Counted from the first letter of the stretch, positions 26,419-34,889 are shown. The stretch is DNA of 64,000 nucleotides from JAYPAN01 sp049597955 (GCA_049597955.1 JBMYND010000010.1:1-64000); one strand, 5' to 3'. A program made the numbers and translations. The notes: generated from the letters alone by a model not told the origin.

Positions 26419-26709
26419 ATGCGGCTTTCCCTATGCGCTGTTATATTCCTTTTGTCGGTCGCCCAACCGAAAGCGCAAATTATCGGCAATCTTGTCTCCG
26501 ATATGCCATTTGACTCAATCGCCCAGGGCGATATTGAAAATGGCTTTGGCTTTTCCGGTTTGCGGCAAAAAGACCGACAAAGACTGCTCGACCTCAGACA
26601 ACGCTATCGAGAGTTGAACCCGCAAAATAAGGGTATTGTGAAAGTCTTTGACATTGATACGCCGATACAGACGGAAGCGGGGGCCGCGACGCAGGCCGAT
26701 GCCGAATAA
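26419..26709 (+). CDS. Small exported protein, unknown
   Basis: 96 residues with signal peptide MRLSLCAVIFLLSVAQPKA. The mature part is short and hydrophilic (SGLRQKDRQRLLDLRQRYRELNPQ), ending in an Ala/Glu-rich tail. No family recognised. It begins 6 bases after the aldo/keto reductase stop and is probably co-transcribed. Confidence 0.55.
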   Translation: MRLSLCAVIFLLSVAQPKAQIIGNLVSDMPFDSIAQGDIENGFGFSGLRQKDRQRLLDLRQRYRELNPQNKGIVKVFDIDTPIQTEAGAATQADAE

Positions 26710-26715
26710 TACCGG

Positions 26716-27051
26716 CTATGGCCCAAAATCAAGAATATTGATTGTCCGATAGGAATTTCGCTTAAGCGTCACTTTGCGGTAAAATTCGGCATTGTCTTCG
26801 ACAAATTTATCATTCAGGGCGCGGCAACGTTGAAACGCTTTTTCATCCTGATATTCATAAAGCAGGGAGACGGAAAACTTGCCTTCCTTGTTCCACACAC
26901 GGCTCACGCGCCAGCGATTTAGCCCGCATTTATGCAATTTCTCGAAAAATGCCGGCCCTTTTTCCTCAAAAAAAGCCAGATAGATTTCCATTTCCGCCTC
27001 GGAGGAGAAATCGACAAAAGTATGGCTGATGAGCTTTGTCTCCGCCGACAT
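26716..27051 (-). CDS. Small putative ferredoxin-fold protein, paralogue of 24954-25268
   Basis: 111 residues, CGGGAG upstream of the ATG. It shares layout and motifs with the 104-residue protein at 24954: KLISHTFVDFSSEAEM, then RWRVSRVWNKEGKFSVSL, EYQDEKAFQRCRALND and a final hydrophobic strand. It lies 18 bases downstream of the Old Yellow Enzyme gene, so the two are likely one transcript. Function unknown. The pairing of each paralogue with a different enzyme is noted in the findings. Confidence 0.7.
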   Translation of the reverse strand: MSAETKLISHTFVDFSSEAEMEIYLAFFEEKGPAFFEKLHKCGLNRWRVSRVWNKEGKFSVSLLYEYQDEKAFQRCRALNDKFVEDNAEFYRKVTLKRNSYRTINILDFGP

Positions 27052-27069
27052 GATTAAAACTCCCGCGCT

Positions 27070-28167
27070 TTACGAAGCAGCCGCCGCATCGGGTTCAATA
27101 TCGGGTTCAACAAAGCCCGCCCAAGTTGACATATATTTCACAAATTTCGGCCCCAACCCTTCCGCCGTCAAATGCTGCGGTGAGACCGGCGTGGCAATGG
27201 AGGTGAAATCTTCATTGGCGGCAAAACATTGCGGCCAATCATGATGCAAAATACCGGCCCGCCCCAAAGCAACAAAATCAACGCCTGCGGCCAGAACATT
27301 TTTCACATCCGCACCGGTCATGATTTTGCCAGCCACGGTCAGCTTGGTTTGTTTGCGGTCAAGCCCGGCAAACACATCAACCAGCCTTTGCCCGGCAAAC
27401 GCGCCCTCTTCAATTTCTTGAAACACATCCCAGAGCGACATATCGATAAAATCAAGCGCGCCACCGGCACAGAGCCGTTCATAATAATTAACGATTTCCT
27501 CGATTTGCATGCCAAAACGGGTTGGCGACAGACGCAAGGCAAGACTGAAACCGTCGCCACAGCTTTGCTTGATACCGGCGATAATATTGTCAATCAGCCG
27601 CGTCCTGTTTTCCAAAGGCCCGCCATAATCATCATCGCGCTTGTTAATATCGGCTGACAAAAACTCACACAGCAAATAGCCATGCGCGCCGTGAATTTCC
27701 ATACCGTCAAAACCGGCCTGCTGCGACAGCCTTGCCGCTTCGATAAAGGCTTCCTCGGTTGCCTTTATTTCATCCAGCCGCATGGCGCGCGCGCCGGTCT
27801 CTTCATTATCCGACGGGCAGACCGGTTGCTGGCCGGTAAATTTTTCCAATGTCCGCATGCCGCCATGCACGATTTGTGTATAGGCGAGGCTGTCATATTG
27901 TTTAATACCCTCGGCCAGCCGCTTCAAACCATCCAAATGATTGCCGCCTGCCGCGCCAAGCTGGCCGTCAAATCCCTTGCCCGATTTTTCGGCAAAGGCG
28001 GCACAGGTCATAGTCAGGCCGAAACCGCCCTTGGCACGCATGGTCAGCCATTGATATTCATCATCGGCCAAAGTCCCGTCATCATTGCTTTGCATATTGG
28101 TCAATGGCGCCAACATAAACTTATTGGGCATAACAAGACCGCTTTTGAACTCAATTTTTTCAGACAT
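27070..28167 (-). CDS. Old Yellow Enzyme-family NADH:flavin oxidoreductase
   Basis: 365 residues; GGGAGAGATT before the ATG. FMN TIM-barrel motifs are seen: NKFMLAPLTNMQSNDDG, AYTQIVHGGMRT, GFDGMEIHGAHGYLLCEFLS, and GGPLENRTRLI. VAGKIMTGADVKNVLAAG and VALGRAGILHHDWP form the phosphate-binding end. Substrates of this family are alpha,beta-unsaturated carbonyls or nitro compounds. The usual C-terminal Cys-rich iron-sulphur domain of 2,4-dienoyl-CoA reductase is absent. It shares a transcript with the small ferredoxin-fold protein downstream. Confidence 0.9.
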   Translation of the reverse strand: MSEKIEFKSGLVMPNKFMLAPLTNMQSNDDGTLADDEYQWLTMRAKGGFGLTMTCAAFAEKSGKGFDGQLGAAGGNHLDGLKRLAEGIKQYDSLAYTQIVHGGMRTLEKFTGQQPVCPSDNEETGARAMRLDEIKATEEAFIEAARLSQQAGFDGMEIHGAHGYLLCEFLSADINKRDDDYGGPLENRTRLIDNIIAGIKQSCGDGFSLALRLSPTRFGMQIEEIVNYYERLCAGGALDFIDMSLWDVFQEIEEGAFAGQRLVDVFAGLDRKQTKLTVAGKIMTGADVKNVLAAGVDFVALGRAGILHHDWPQCFAANEDFTSIATPVSPQHLTAEGLGPKFVKYMSTWAGFVEPDIEPDAAAAS

Positions 28168-28365
28168 AATCTCTCCCTTTGCAACAAATTAGACCGAAGC
28201 TGCGGCCTTGGGCAAGTCAGTGATTTATACCACATGCTGGCCAGATGCAGCTTGGCGCACCAAGCACCTGCCCCGGGCTGCGACATGATGGCCCCAAAAC
28301 CCGCAACAGCTTGCCGCCGGACACAAAAAATATAGCTCATGTCGGGTAATAGTGGAGATGCCCTC

Positions 28366-29319
28366 ATGCGTAACAATGCGAAACGATATTTGGTCAATCC
28401 AACCGTCAGCACATTGCCCTTATTTGTGCTGGCCGCTTGCGGCGGTGGTGGCGGCGGCGATTATGGCGGCGATGCTTATGGCGGCGATGCTTATGGCCAG
28501 CAAGGCGCGGGCCAGAATAATGCGCCAACCGCTTCCAATGCGGCAATTTCGGTCGCAGAAAACACCACCCACACATTTACCGCCAGCGATTTTAATTTTT
28601 ACGATGCGGATGGCGATGCGCTCGCATCCGTCATTGTCAGCATGTTGGATGACAGTGATGATGGCACATTAACGCTCGACAATGCCTCTATCTCAACACG
28701 CACAACCATTACCCGCAGCCAGCTCGACGCAGGCGCGCTGCAATTCACGCCGGACACGGATGAAAATGGCGATGCCTATAATGGTTTTACTTTTTCAGTC
28801 AATGACGGCACGGCTGACAGCGCGCAAATGTATATGCTGACTATCAATGTCGGCGCGCCAGCCAGCGCGACCAATTATACCGTCTCGGTCAGCCCGGCCA
28901 GCTCCGGCAGCGGCAATGCCTATTATTTTGACGGCGAGGAAAAGAAAAGCTTCCAACTGCACGAAGGCCAAACCTATATATTTGACTGGAGCAATGTGTC
29001 GAGCCACCCTTTGCGCTTTTCGACCACGGATGACGGCACGCATGGCGGTGGCGTGGAATATACGGACGGGGTTATTGTTGATGTGGCAGCAGGCACAACA
29101 ACCATCACAGTGGCTGCCAATGCGCCCGATTTGTTTTATTATTGCGAACTCCATGCCGGCATGGGCGGCGCAGCGACAACGCCGGTTGCCGCCGATAATG
29201 GCGGGGCAGGCGGTTATGCATTTGGCAGCGATATGGATGAGGCCGACAGCGCCCTGCCCGCCAATTATGAATTAACGCCTTTGGCCAGCGCGCCCGCGCC
29301 GGTTGCCGATATTGTTTAA
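28366..29319 (+). CDS. Putative lipoprotein with cadherin-like and type-1-copper-like domains
   Basis: 317 residues from the ATG at 28366 (GTGGAGATG upstream; 28339 is an alternative). The lipobox LPLFVLAACGGGGG is followed by a short Gly/Asp/Ala/Tyr repeat. Residues about 50-165 look like a cadherin/Ig-like repeat (NAAISVAENTTHTFTASDF, DADGDALASV). Residues about 175-270 resemble a cupredoxin: VSSHPLRFSTTDDGTHGGG and FYYCELHAGMGG give His, Cys, His and Met in the order of a type 1 copper site. The tail ends APAPVADIV. A surface-attached copper or sensory protein is inferred. Confidence 0.65.
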   Translation: MRNNAKRYLVNPTVSTLPLFVLAACGGGGGGDYGGDAYGGDAYGQQGAGQNNAPTASNAAISVAENTTHTFTASDFNFYDADGDALASVIVSMLDDSDDGTLTLDNASISTRTTITRSQLDAGALQFTPDTDENGDAYNGFTFSVNDGTADSAQMYMLTINVGAPASATNYTVSVSPASSGSGNAYYFDGEEKKSFQLHEGQTYIFDWSNVSSHPLRFSTTDDGTHGGGVEYTDGVIVDVAAGTTTITVAANAPDLFYYCELHAGMGGAATTPVAADNGGAGGYAFGSDMDEADSALPANYELTPLASAPAPVADIV

Positions 29320-29451
29320 CCCCCGGATTATTGGCTGACCTGCCCATGCTTGGCGCGGGTCACATGCTTGGGCAGCAAATTATTTGGGGCATGTAACACG
29401 GCGTTTGGCAGCTAGACTCTTCGGGCAATTAAATTACCGAGGGGGATTGCA

Positions 29452-30177
29452 ATGTTGAAAAAACTTTATCTTGTTCTGGCGCTGCTTGTGACGCCTCAAT
29501 TGGCCATGGCGCAAGCCTTTTGGATTGATTATGGCTGGAATGTCAAACCCAAAGACGAAGCCAAATTTATGGCGGCGGTGGAACGCTTTACCGCCAGCGA
29601 TGTCTTCGCGGCTTTTCCGGGCAAAATGTGGTTTAACGCCCATGTCGCCAATGGGCCGGACAGCACGACCCATTCTTTCGCCGTTGTCTATGATGATGTC
29701 AGCCAATTTGAAAGCTTCAGCGCGCAATTGCAGGGAACACGGGAATGGGATCGTTTCCGCAAGGCATTGAACGCCAATGGCACGCCAACCAATGAGACGA
29801 TTTACAATCACGTTATTGGCTTTGGCGACCACCCGAAAGACAAAACCGCCTTTATCGGCACGGCCATGCAGGTTTCCAATCCGGCCGGATATGTCGGCGC
29901 GTTGAAAGATTTGGTGCAAATCGACACAATGTCAACGCTACCGGGCTCGCTGGATATTTGGGCCGTCATGGCTGGCGGTGCGCCGGGCATTACCCATACT
30001 GTTGTGTTTGGTTATGACCGCTTCAGCGAAGGCCAGGCGTTTCTGCGCGAAGCCGTCAAAGACCCGGTCTATGTGAAAAAATTGACTGCATTGGGCAAAT
30101 ACCGGACTTTGCTGCCGAGCCTGTGGGTGAACACACCCAAGAAATATGGCACGGCGGATTTGTCAAATATGCGCTAG
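29452..30177 (+). CDS. Exported two-lobed protein, paralogue of 15302-16054
   Basis: 241 residues with signal peptide MLKKLYLVLALLVTPQLAMA. Two halves carry the same motif seen in the 250-residue protein at 15302: TTHSFAVVYDDVSQFE with EWDRFRKAL, and GITHTVVFGYDRFSEG. The mature start YGWNVKPKDEAKFMAAVERF resembles a dimeric alpha/beta-barrel repeat. The leader GAGGGGGATTGCA before the ATG resembles that of the paralogue. Function unknown. A strong terminator follows. Confidence 0.7.
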   Translation: MLKKLYLVLALLVTPQLAMAQAFWIDYGWNVKPKDEAKFMAAVERFTASDVFAAFPGKMWFNAHVANGPDSTTHSFAVVYDDVSQFESFSAQLQGTREWDRFRKALNANGTPTNETIYNHVIGFGDHPKDKTAFIGTAMQVSNPAGYVGALKDLVQIDTMSTLPGSLDIWAVMAGGAPGITHTVVFGYDRFSEGQAFLREAVKDPVYVKKLTALGKYRTLLPSLWVNTPKKYGTADLSNMR

Positions 30178-30203
30178 TAACAGCCTTTAGCTGTTCAACA
30201 GTA

Positions 30204-30240
30204 AACCCTCGCTTGTTTGCAAGCGGGGGTTTTTTGCTTT
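30204..30240. terminator. Intrinsic terminator between convergent genes
   Basis: Arms 30204-30215 and 30220-30231 pair over twelve bases (one T-G), loop TTTG, followed by six T on the plus strand. It ends the exported-protein transcript and stands directly before the stop of the integrase-like gene on the other strand. Confidence 0.85.
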
Positions 30241-30241
30241 T

Positions 30242-31462
30242 TCAAGTCTCAGAAAAAGGCCGGGCGGCTTGGCGATAATCAACCTTACCGGTCAGCACAT
30301 CGGCAAAATGCTGCGCCATGATTTTGCGCGCCGGCAGAAAACCCTCAGCCGCGTCGGTGATTTCTTCCGACTTTTCCTCGCCGAGCTGACAGGCCACCAA
30401 TTGAGCGTCATATCCCGCTTGCTCTGCCCAATGACGCAATGTCTCGCGCCAGCTATTGGTCGACATTTTATAGCGATAGCCCGGCACTTTCTGCATATTG
30501 AAGCGCAGACTATTGGCATCAGCCGGGCAAACCCATTCAGATATTTCGCCGGTATTATTCAACACTTCGTAAAGCGGGTCGGGGATATAAAGCGTGCGCG
30601 TCTCACCCGCCACGCCCTTGTCGATACGCCAAGTCTGCTCAATCCAGTCAATCGCATCCCAGCGCATTTTCACCGCCTCTGTCGGGCGCGCTTGCGTGAA
30701 CATGACAATAAGACAAGCCAGATTTTCCGGCGCGGTCAGCGCCCGTGTCGCGCAAAACGCTTCATAATAAGTGGCCATGTCATCGGCATCGAGAAAGACA
30801 GATGTTATTTTGCGTTTGACCGGTTTGACAAGCTGACTTGTGCGGTCAATCAGGTCAACCGGATTGGCCATCTCAACGCCCATGACCCGTATCGCATGGG
30901 CCATGATTTTCCGGACATATTGCAGATTGCGATTGGCGCGCCCATAAGCTTCGGCAAATTCTGCCTCAAAGGCACGCACAATATGGCTCGGCTCAATCCG
31001 GTCAACCGACAGCTCACCAAAATGCGGATAGGTCAATGCCGCAATATCATGCAAGCAGCGTTCGCTATGTTTGCCGCCTTTTTGCCAAACGCCAAATTCC
31101 AGACAATGCGCGTGCCATGCTTGGTGTGCTGCCTTGAATGTCGGCGCCACAAACCGCAATTTACGGTCATGCAGGCGAAATACCATTTCGGCAAATGTGT
31201 CGGCATTTTTTGTCCAGGCCAATGCCTGATTTATCATCTCCATGCCGTGATTGGCGGCCAGCGATAATTGCACCTGCCGGTTCAGCGCCCGCGCCGCCTC
31301 CAAATCAAGCGCCGGATAAGCCCCAAGCTCCAGCCAGCTTTTATCCTTCAGCCTGTGCCGGAAGATTTTATTGCCTTTATGATTTCCGATAAATAGGCCG
31401 TTGCCTTCACCAATCTGCTTGCCTTCTTTCAAGGCATTAATCTTTCGGACAGATAACGCCAT
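30242..31462 (-). CDS. Tyrosine-recombinase (P4-type integrase) family protein lacking the catalytic Tyr
   Basis: 406 residues; GTGGGAAA before the ATG. The N-terminus is a DUF4102-type arm-binding domain (LELGAYPALDLEAARAL). The core SAM-like helices follow (AYGRANRNLQYVRKIM). In the catalytic domain the first Arg is present (FTQARPTEAVKMRW) and so is the second (SWRETLRHW). However the His of H-x-x-R is Asn, the next His (usually Q-L-x-H) is Glu (QLGEEK), and the nucleophile Tyr position reads DAAEGF. Strand-cleavage activity is therefore unlikely. It has normal length and no frameshift. No tRNA or direct-repeat att site is seen beside it. Confidence 0.8.
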   Translation of the reverse strand: MALSVRKINALKEGKQIGEGNGLFIGNHKGNKIFRHRLKDKSWLELGAYPALDLEAARALNRQVQLSLAANHGMEMINQALAWTKNADTFAEMVFRLHDRKLRFVAPTFKAAHQAWHAHCLEFGVWQKGGKHSERCLHDIAALTYPHFGELSVDRIEPSHIVRAFEAEFAEAYGRANRNLQYVRKIMAHAIRVMGVEMANPVDLIDRTSQLVKPVKRKITSVFLDADDMATYYEAFCATRALTAPENLACLIVMFTQARPTEAVKMRWDAIDWIEQTWRIDKGVAGETRTLYIPDPLYEVLNNTGEISEWVCPADANSLRFNMQKVPGYRYKMSTNSWRETLRHWAEQAGYDAQLVACQLGEEKSEEITDAAEGFLPARKIMAQHFADVLTGKVDYRQAARPFSET

Positions 31463-31608
31463 TTTCCCACAATATGACTTTGCCGCTTAAACATCCGCAC
31501 TGATAATAGCAAACGAGTCGGGCTTTTTGAAAGAGGCCGTCCGCTGACAGATGTCTTTCTCTCTCTCGTTACATTTGTTTACAATAGCCTTTAGGGAGAG
31601 GTGGCGTG

Positions 31609-31725
31609 ATGAACAGTTTCAAAAAAGCGGCAATTTTCGGTCTCGTCGGTTTGCTGCCGCGATTATGCGCGTCATCGCGCAGGTGCAAAACCGTTAGGGT
31701 CGCACCGCGAGGTGGGCATTTCTAA
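31609..31725 (+). CDS. Possible small ORF with strong ribosome site
   Basis: 38 codons starting MNSFKKAAIFGLVGL, preceded by AGGGAGAGG. The start resembles a signal peptide, but the later part turns very basic (CASSRRCKTVRV). Reading on in the next frame from about codon 14 gives FAAAIMRVIAQVQNR then stop, a more natural hydrophobic continuation. It may therefore be a frameshifted remnant of a small membrane protein gene. Low certainty. Confidence 0.3.
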   Translation: MNSFKKAAIFGLVGLLPRLCASSRRCKTVRVAPRGGHF

Positions 31726-31730
31726 ATAAT

Positions 31731-32183
31731 TTATCGTTTGGCGCGGCGGCGGTTCAAAATGTCGTCAAACCGCGACTCTGCGATAACCGTGCCATCCTTG
31801 GCCAGTGACTCGGCCAGCGAATTGTCAATCGCCTTCAGATTAAACAGCACCAAAGCCCCTTCCGGCCCGCCGCGCTCCATATGCACATCGCCCGGTTCTT
31901 TATGCGCGTAATCCCCTGCCTTGCGGATTTTTGTCTCCAATTCCGCACCGCTTTCCGGGTCAATCGTAACCACATGCAATTCACCGGCCAGCACGGTCGA
32001 GGTGGTTTCCGCCGTGTGTCGGTGAAAATGGCAATAGGAATTGGGCGCCCAGCGATACAGCAAATCGACATGGCCGTCATCGCGAATACTCAGCAATGCC
32101 GCCTCATAATCAATCGGATAATCAAAACTGTCATCGCCGACAAAACGTCGCCATTTCAAACCTTCATTGTCGAATAAATTCAT
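31731..32183 (-). CDS. Cupin-domain protein
   Basis: 150 residues; GGGAGCTGGCG precedes the ATG. The cupin metal motif 1 is CHFHRHTAETTSTVLAGEL (His-x-His, later Glu and Gly), and motif 2 is around EPGDVHMERGG. A 2,4'-dihydroxyacetophenone-dioxygenase or ChrR-like small cupin is likely. A Fe or Zn site is expected. No obvious partner; it lies between the possible small ORF and a divergent membrane protein gene. Confidence 0.75.
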   Translation of the reverse strand: MNLFDNEGLKWRRFVGDDSFDYPIDYEAALLSIRDDGHVDLLYRWAPNSYCHFHRHTAETTSTVLAGELHVVTIDPESGAELETKIRKAGDYAHKEPGDVHMERGGPEGALVLFNLKAIDNSLAESLAKDGTVIAESRFDDILNRRRAKR

Positions 32184-32311
32184 CGCCAGCTCCCAAACCG
32201 CTTGCCGATAGATTAAACCAAAGCCGAAGCGCAGAGCAAGAGGCTGAGGGCACTTGCGCGACCGTAATTTTTCAGCATATGCCAGCCTGTTTTATGTGTT
32301 AGATTTCATCC

Positions 32312-32719
32312 ATGAGTACCGTCAGATTGTTATACAGCACATTCATCCTGACAGCGGCCATCTGGTCAGCCCTTGTGGTTGTTATATCGCTTTTGGGGGA
32401 CAAACCCTTCCTGTTTATTCCGACACTCATTGTCGCGCCATCGGATTTGGCCGACCGCGCGGAAGTGCTGCGATTGTCTTTTTTCACCTCATTTGCCTAT
32501 TTCGCCTTTTTGCATATTTTTGGCGCCGACAAGCGCGTCTCATCGGGTCATGTGCTGGTCAGCATATTGACGAGCCTGACCGTCATTGGCGGCATCAAGC
32601 TGCTTACGTCAGAAAGCTACGCCAATGAAACCGTCTTTATCATTGTGTTTGGCCTGACCGCCATATTGGTTCTTCTCGCCACGCGCCCAAAAGTAAGACG
32701 TTATTTCAGGCGTCACTGA
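32312..32719 (+). CDS. Four-helix integral membrane protein, unknown
   Basis: 135 residues with hydrophobic segments at about 6-27, 55-70, 80-98 and 105-123, and a basic C-terminal tail (RPKVRRYFRRH). No recognisable ribosome site precedes the ATG. The 3' end overlaps the convergent flavoprotein gene by 14 bases. Function unknown. Confidence 0.6.
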   Translation: MSTVRLLYSTFILTAAIWSALVVVISLLGDKPFLFIPTLIVAPSDLADRAEVLRLSFFTSFAYFAFLHIFGADKRVSSGHVLVSILTSLTVIGGIKLLTSESYANETVFIIVFGLTAILVLLATRPKVRRYFRRH

Positions 32720-33746
32720 TTGGCCCGAATAGGGGCGCGGCACCCAGCATTGCCAATAATGTCGCCGCCAGACCGGCACCGCTTAAAAATGCCTGCTCGA
32801 CACCCGAGCCGCTGCACCAATCACCAATGGCCGACAATCCCTGTTGGTCATCAAGCAAATAAGGCTGCGCCTGTGTGGACGCCGCCCGACGGGTCGAGGC
32901 ATAGCGCCAGCGATGCACGCTGTCATAGCCGCCGGCGGCGGTTGAGCATCCGGAGATTTCCTGAAAGCGTTGCTTTATCCTCGCGCTGACCATCGCCAAA
33001 TCATCTTCAATATGAGCTTGCGACCAGTCATGGCGCGTTTGCACGACCAGCGCAACGCCGCCCTCGCGCCTCGGTTTCACGGAATTAACAATAGCCAAGC
33101 CCAGCACCTCATCGTCAAACTCGGCATAATCCCAGTCCAAATCAGGCGCTTCATCGGGCTGATAGCCCAGCATCAGCGTATGACAGCCAAGCATTTGCGT
33201 GTCGGCCAAAGCATTGGCAAAACCTGCCCCCGCAGGCAAAAGCGCCAATGCTTGTTGCGGCGGTATGGCAAACACCACATGCGCGAATGGCCCGAAACGC
33301 TGTTCACCGGCAGACAAAACCCATGCGCCTGGCTGCCCGGTCACCGCGTCAATGGCGCAATCAGTATGAATGTCCCATTGCGGGCGGGCGGCGACAAGCG
33401 ATTTACCGACCGCACTCATGCCCGGCGTGAAAACCCATTTCAGCTTTGCGTCTTGGGTTAGCTGGCGCGCGCCATTATCGGAAAACCGCATATGGCGCGG
33501 CGTCCATAATGCCACAGCACCGCGCACCTCAAAGCTTTGCAGCCAGTTTTTGAAGACGGCAGTGTCGGCATGAAAAAACGGCGCGCCATGGTCAAAAGCA
33601 TGCTCGGGCGCGCGCCGCGTTGACAAGCGTCCCGACAGGCCGCGCGATTTGTCAAACAGGGAAAGCTGAAACGCTGTGCCGCAACCATCAGCAAAGGCCA
33701 GCGCCGCCATGCCGGTGCCGATAATCGCAATCGCGGGTTTGCTCAT
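32706..33746 (-). CDS. Renalase-like FAD-dependent amine oxidase family protein
   Basis: 346 residues. The N-terminal dinucleotide fold is IAIIGTGMAALAFADG, followed by LFDKSRGLSGRLSTRRA, the signature of the renalase-like group. A Rossmann-type C-terminal FAD motif reads LSAIGDWCSGSGVEQAFLSGAGLA. Such proteins oxidise isomeric NAD(P)H forms or small amines; here the substrate is unknown. The start overlaps the stop of the TPR gene (ATGA). It is the last gene of a six-gene coupled operon. Confidence 0.82.
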   Translation of the reverse strand: MSKPAIAIIGTGMAALAFADGCGTAFQLSLFDKSRGLSGRLSTRRAPEHAFDHGAPFFHADTAVFKNWLQSFEVRGAVALWTPRHMRFSDNGARQLTQDAKLKWVFTPGMSAVGKSLVAARPQWDIHTDCAIDAVTGQPGAWVLSAGEQRFGPFAHVVFAIPPQQALALLPAGAGFANALADTQMLGCHTLMLGYQPDEAPDLDWDYAEFDDEVLGLAIVNSVKPRREGGVALVVQTRHDWSQAHIEDDLAMVSARIKQRFQEISGCSTAAGGYDSVHRWRYASTRRAASTQAQPYLLDDQQGLSAIGDWCSGSGVEQAFLSGAGLAATLLAMLGAAPLFGPISDA

Positions 33747-34207
33747 TGCTCTTTAAGACCGCGCCGATAAGCATTAATCGCCAATGTTAAATCGTCAAGC
33801 GCATCACAGCCATCCGGACATAAGGCGCGCAATTTGGCCAGATTTGCCTCGGCTGAGGCCAAATCATCACGCGTCAAATATAATTCACCCTGATATTCAA
33901 GGGCAAGCTTGTGGCCCGGATCCAAATCCAATGCCTGCCTGTAATAGCTTTGGCTTTGCGCATAAGCGCCCATTTTCCGATGCGCGAAGCCGAGATAGTT
34001 GAAAATATCCGCATTGTCCGGCTCATCCCGTTTGGCTTTTTCCAATTTCCCAATCGCTCTTTTATATTTCTCTTTTTTGATGAGTTTCTTGGCTTCATTG
34101 ACAAGTTTACTGGCGCTTGGCTGATAATTGTAACTGCCCGCGGCGCGTGTCGGTGTCGCATATAATGTGACAAACAATAATGCGCATATGGTGAACAAGC
34201 GTATCAT
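33743..34207 (-). CDS. Exported TPR protein
   Basis: 154 residues with signal peptide MIRLFTICALLFVTLYATPTRA. Two to three tetratricopeptide repeats follow (YKRAIGKLEKAKRDEPDNADIFN..., then AYAQSQSYYRQALDLDPGHKLALEYQGELYL quoted in parts). The C-terminus has a Cys pair (RALCPDGCDALDD). TPR proteins of this size act as periplasmic adaptors. It is coupled by ATGA overlaps to both neighbours. Confidence 0.8.
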   Translation of the reverse strand: MIRLFTICALLFVTLYATPTRAAGSYNYQPSASKLVNEAKKLIKKEKYKRAIGKLEKAKRDEPDNADIFNYLGFAHRKMGAYAQSQSYYRQALDLDPGHKLALEYQGELYLTRDDLASAEANLAKLRALCPDGCDALDDLTLAINAYRRGLKEQ

Positions 34208-34479
34208 TTACAAACTCCTGTGACCGCGCATCGATTGGCCTCCAAAGGCAGCATTTTTGTGCAAGCCCCCTGTCCCAAATCGCCTTTTTTCCCGAATTGA
34301 TTTTCGCAATAAACGTCAAAAAGGCGCTCCACCATTTTGCGATTGGCGTAGAGATAAGAAGCCTCCAACTTGATGCCGGTAAAACTTAAATGGGTTGTGC
34401 CGTCAAAATCGCGCGGCCAAGCCGGTGTCGCAAAAAGCAATCCGATAATGGTCAGCATGCGGGTCATTTGGCTTTTCAT
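34204..34479 (-). CDS. Small secreted cysteine-containing protein
   Basis: 91 residues with signal peptide (MLTIIGLLFATPAWP). The mature part includes FTGIKLEASYLYANRKMVERLFDVYCENQ and four Cys in total (YCENQ, GACTKM, NRCAVTGVCK), probably two disulfides. No family recognised. It is coupled to the TPR gene downstream and the membrane-protein gene upstream by 4-base overlaps. Confidence 0.62.
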   Translation of the reverse strand: MKSQMTRMLTIIGLLFATPAWPRDFDGTTHLSFTGIKLEASYLYANRKMVERLFDVYCENQFGKKGDLGQGACTKMLPLEANRCAVTGVCK

Positions 34480-34886
34480 TTCCCTTTTTCCTTTTTTTGA
34501 TTAGCGTTAATTAGTCCGTCGAGGATTTCGGACTTCCGCCTAATCCGTCCCCTCCTTCTAATGAATTCATATCCGTCAAAGTCAATTGAGGTTTTTTCAG
34601 GGGGTCTTGTTTCCCCACTCCCCGCAATTGGTTTGGCCGCATCCTTATCGCGAAAAAATGGCCAAAGAAAAAAAGTAATAACCAATCCTAAGTAAGCCAA
34701 ATTTTTCGAAATAATTAGGAGAACAAGAAGATTATTATTTTCTTTCAGAACAAGAATTGTCTCTAATTCATGGCTTAAATAGGTGATGAGTAGGAAACCA
34801 ACGCAGACAACCGCAAAACGGCGAATATCGTTTCGAACAAACCGCCAGAGCCTCCAGCCAACAATCAACTGAAGCAAAGCACGCAT
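34476..34886 (-). CDS. Membrane protein of the AT-rich module, unknown
   Basis: 136 residues with two or three hydrophobic helices (FAVVCVGFLLITYLSHEL, LVLLIISKNLAYLGLVITFFLW) and a charged cytoplasmic tail (YEFIRRRGRIRRKSEILD). Base composition is clearly more AT-rich than flanking genes. It lies 3 bases after the 96-residue gene and overlaps the next gene. No family recognised. Probably an inner-membrane partner of the upstream GIY-YIG fusion. Confidence 0.6.
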   Translation of the reverse strand: MRALLQLIVGWRLWRFVRNDIRRFAVVCVGFLLITYLSHELETILVLKENNNLLVLLIISKNLAYLGLVITFFLWPFFRDKDAAKPIAGSGETRPPEKTSIDFDGYEFIRRRGRIRRKSEILDGLINANQKKEKGK

Positions 34887-34889
34887 AAC

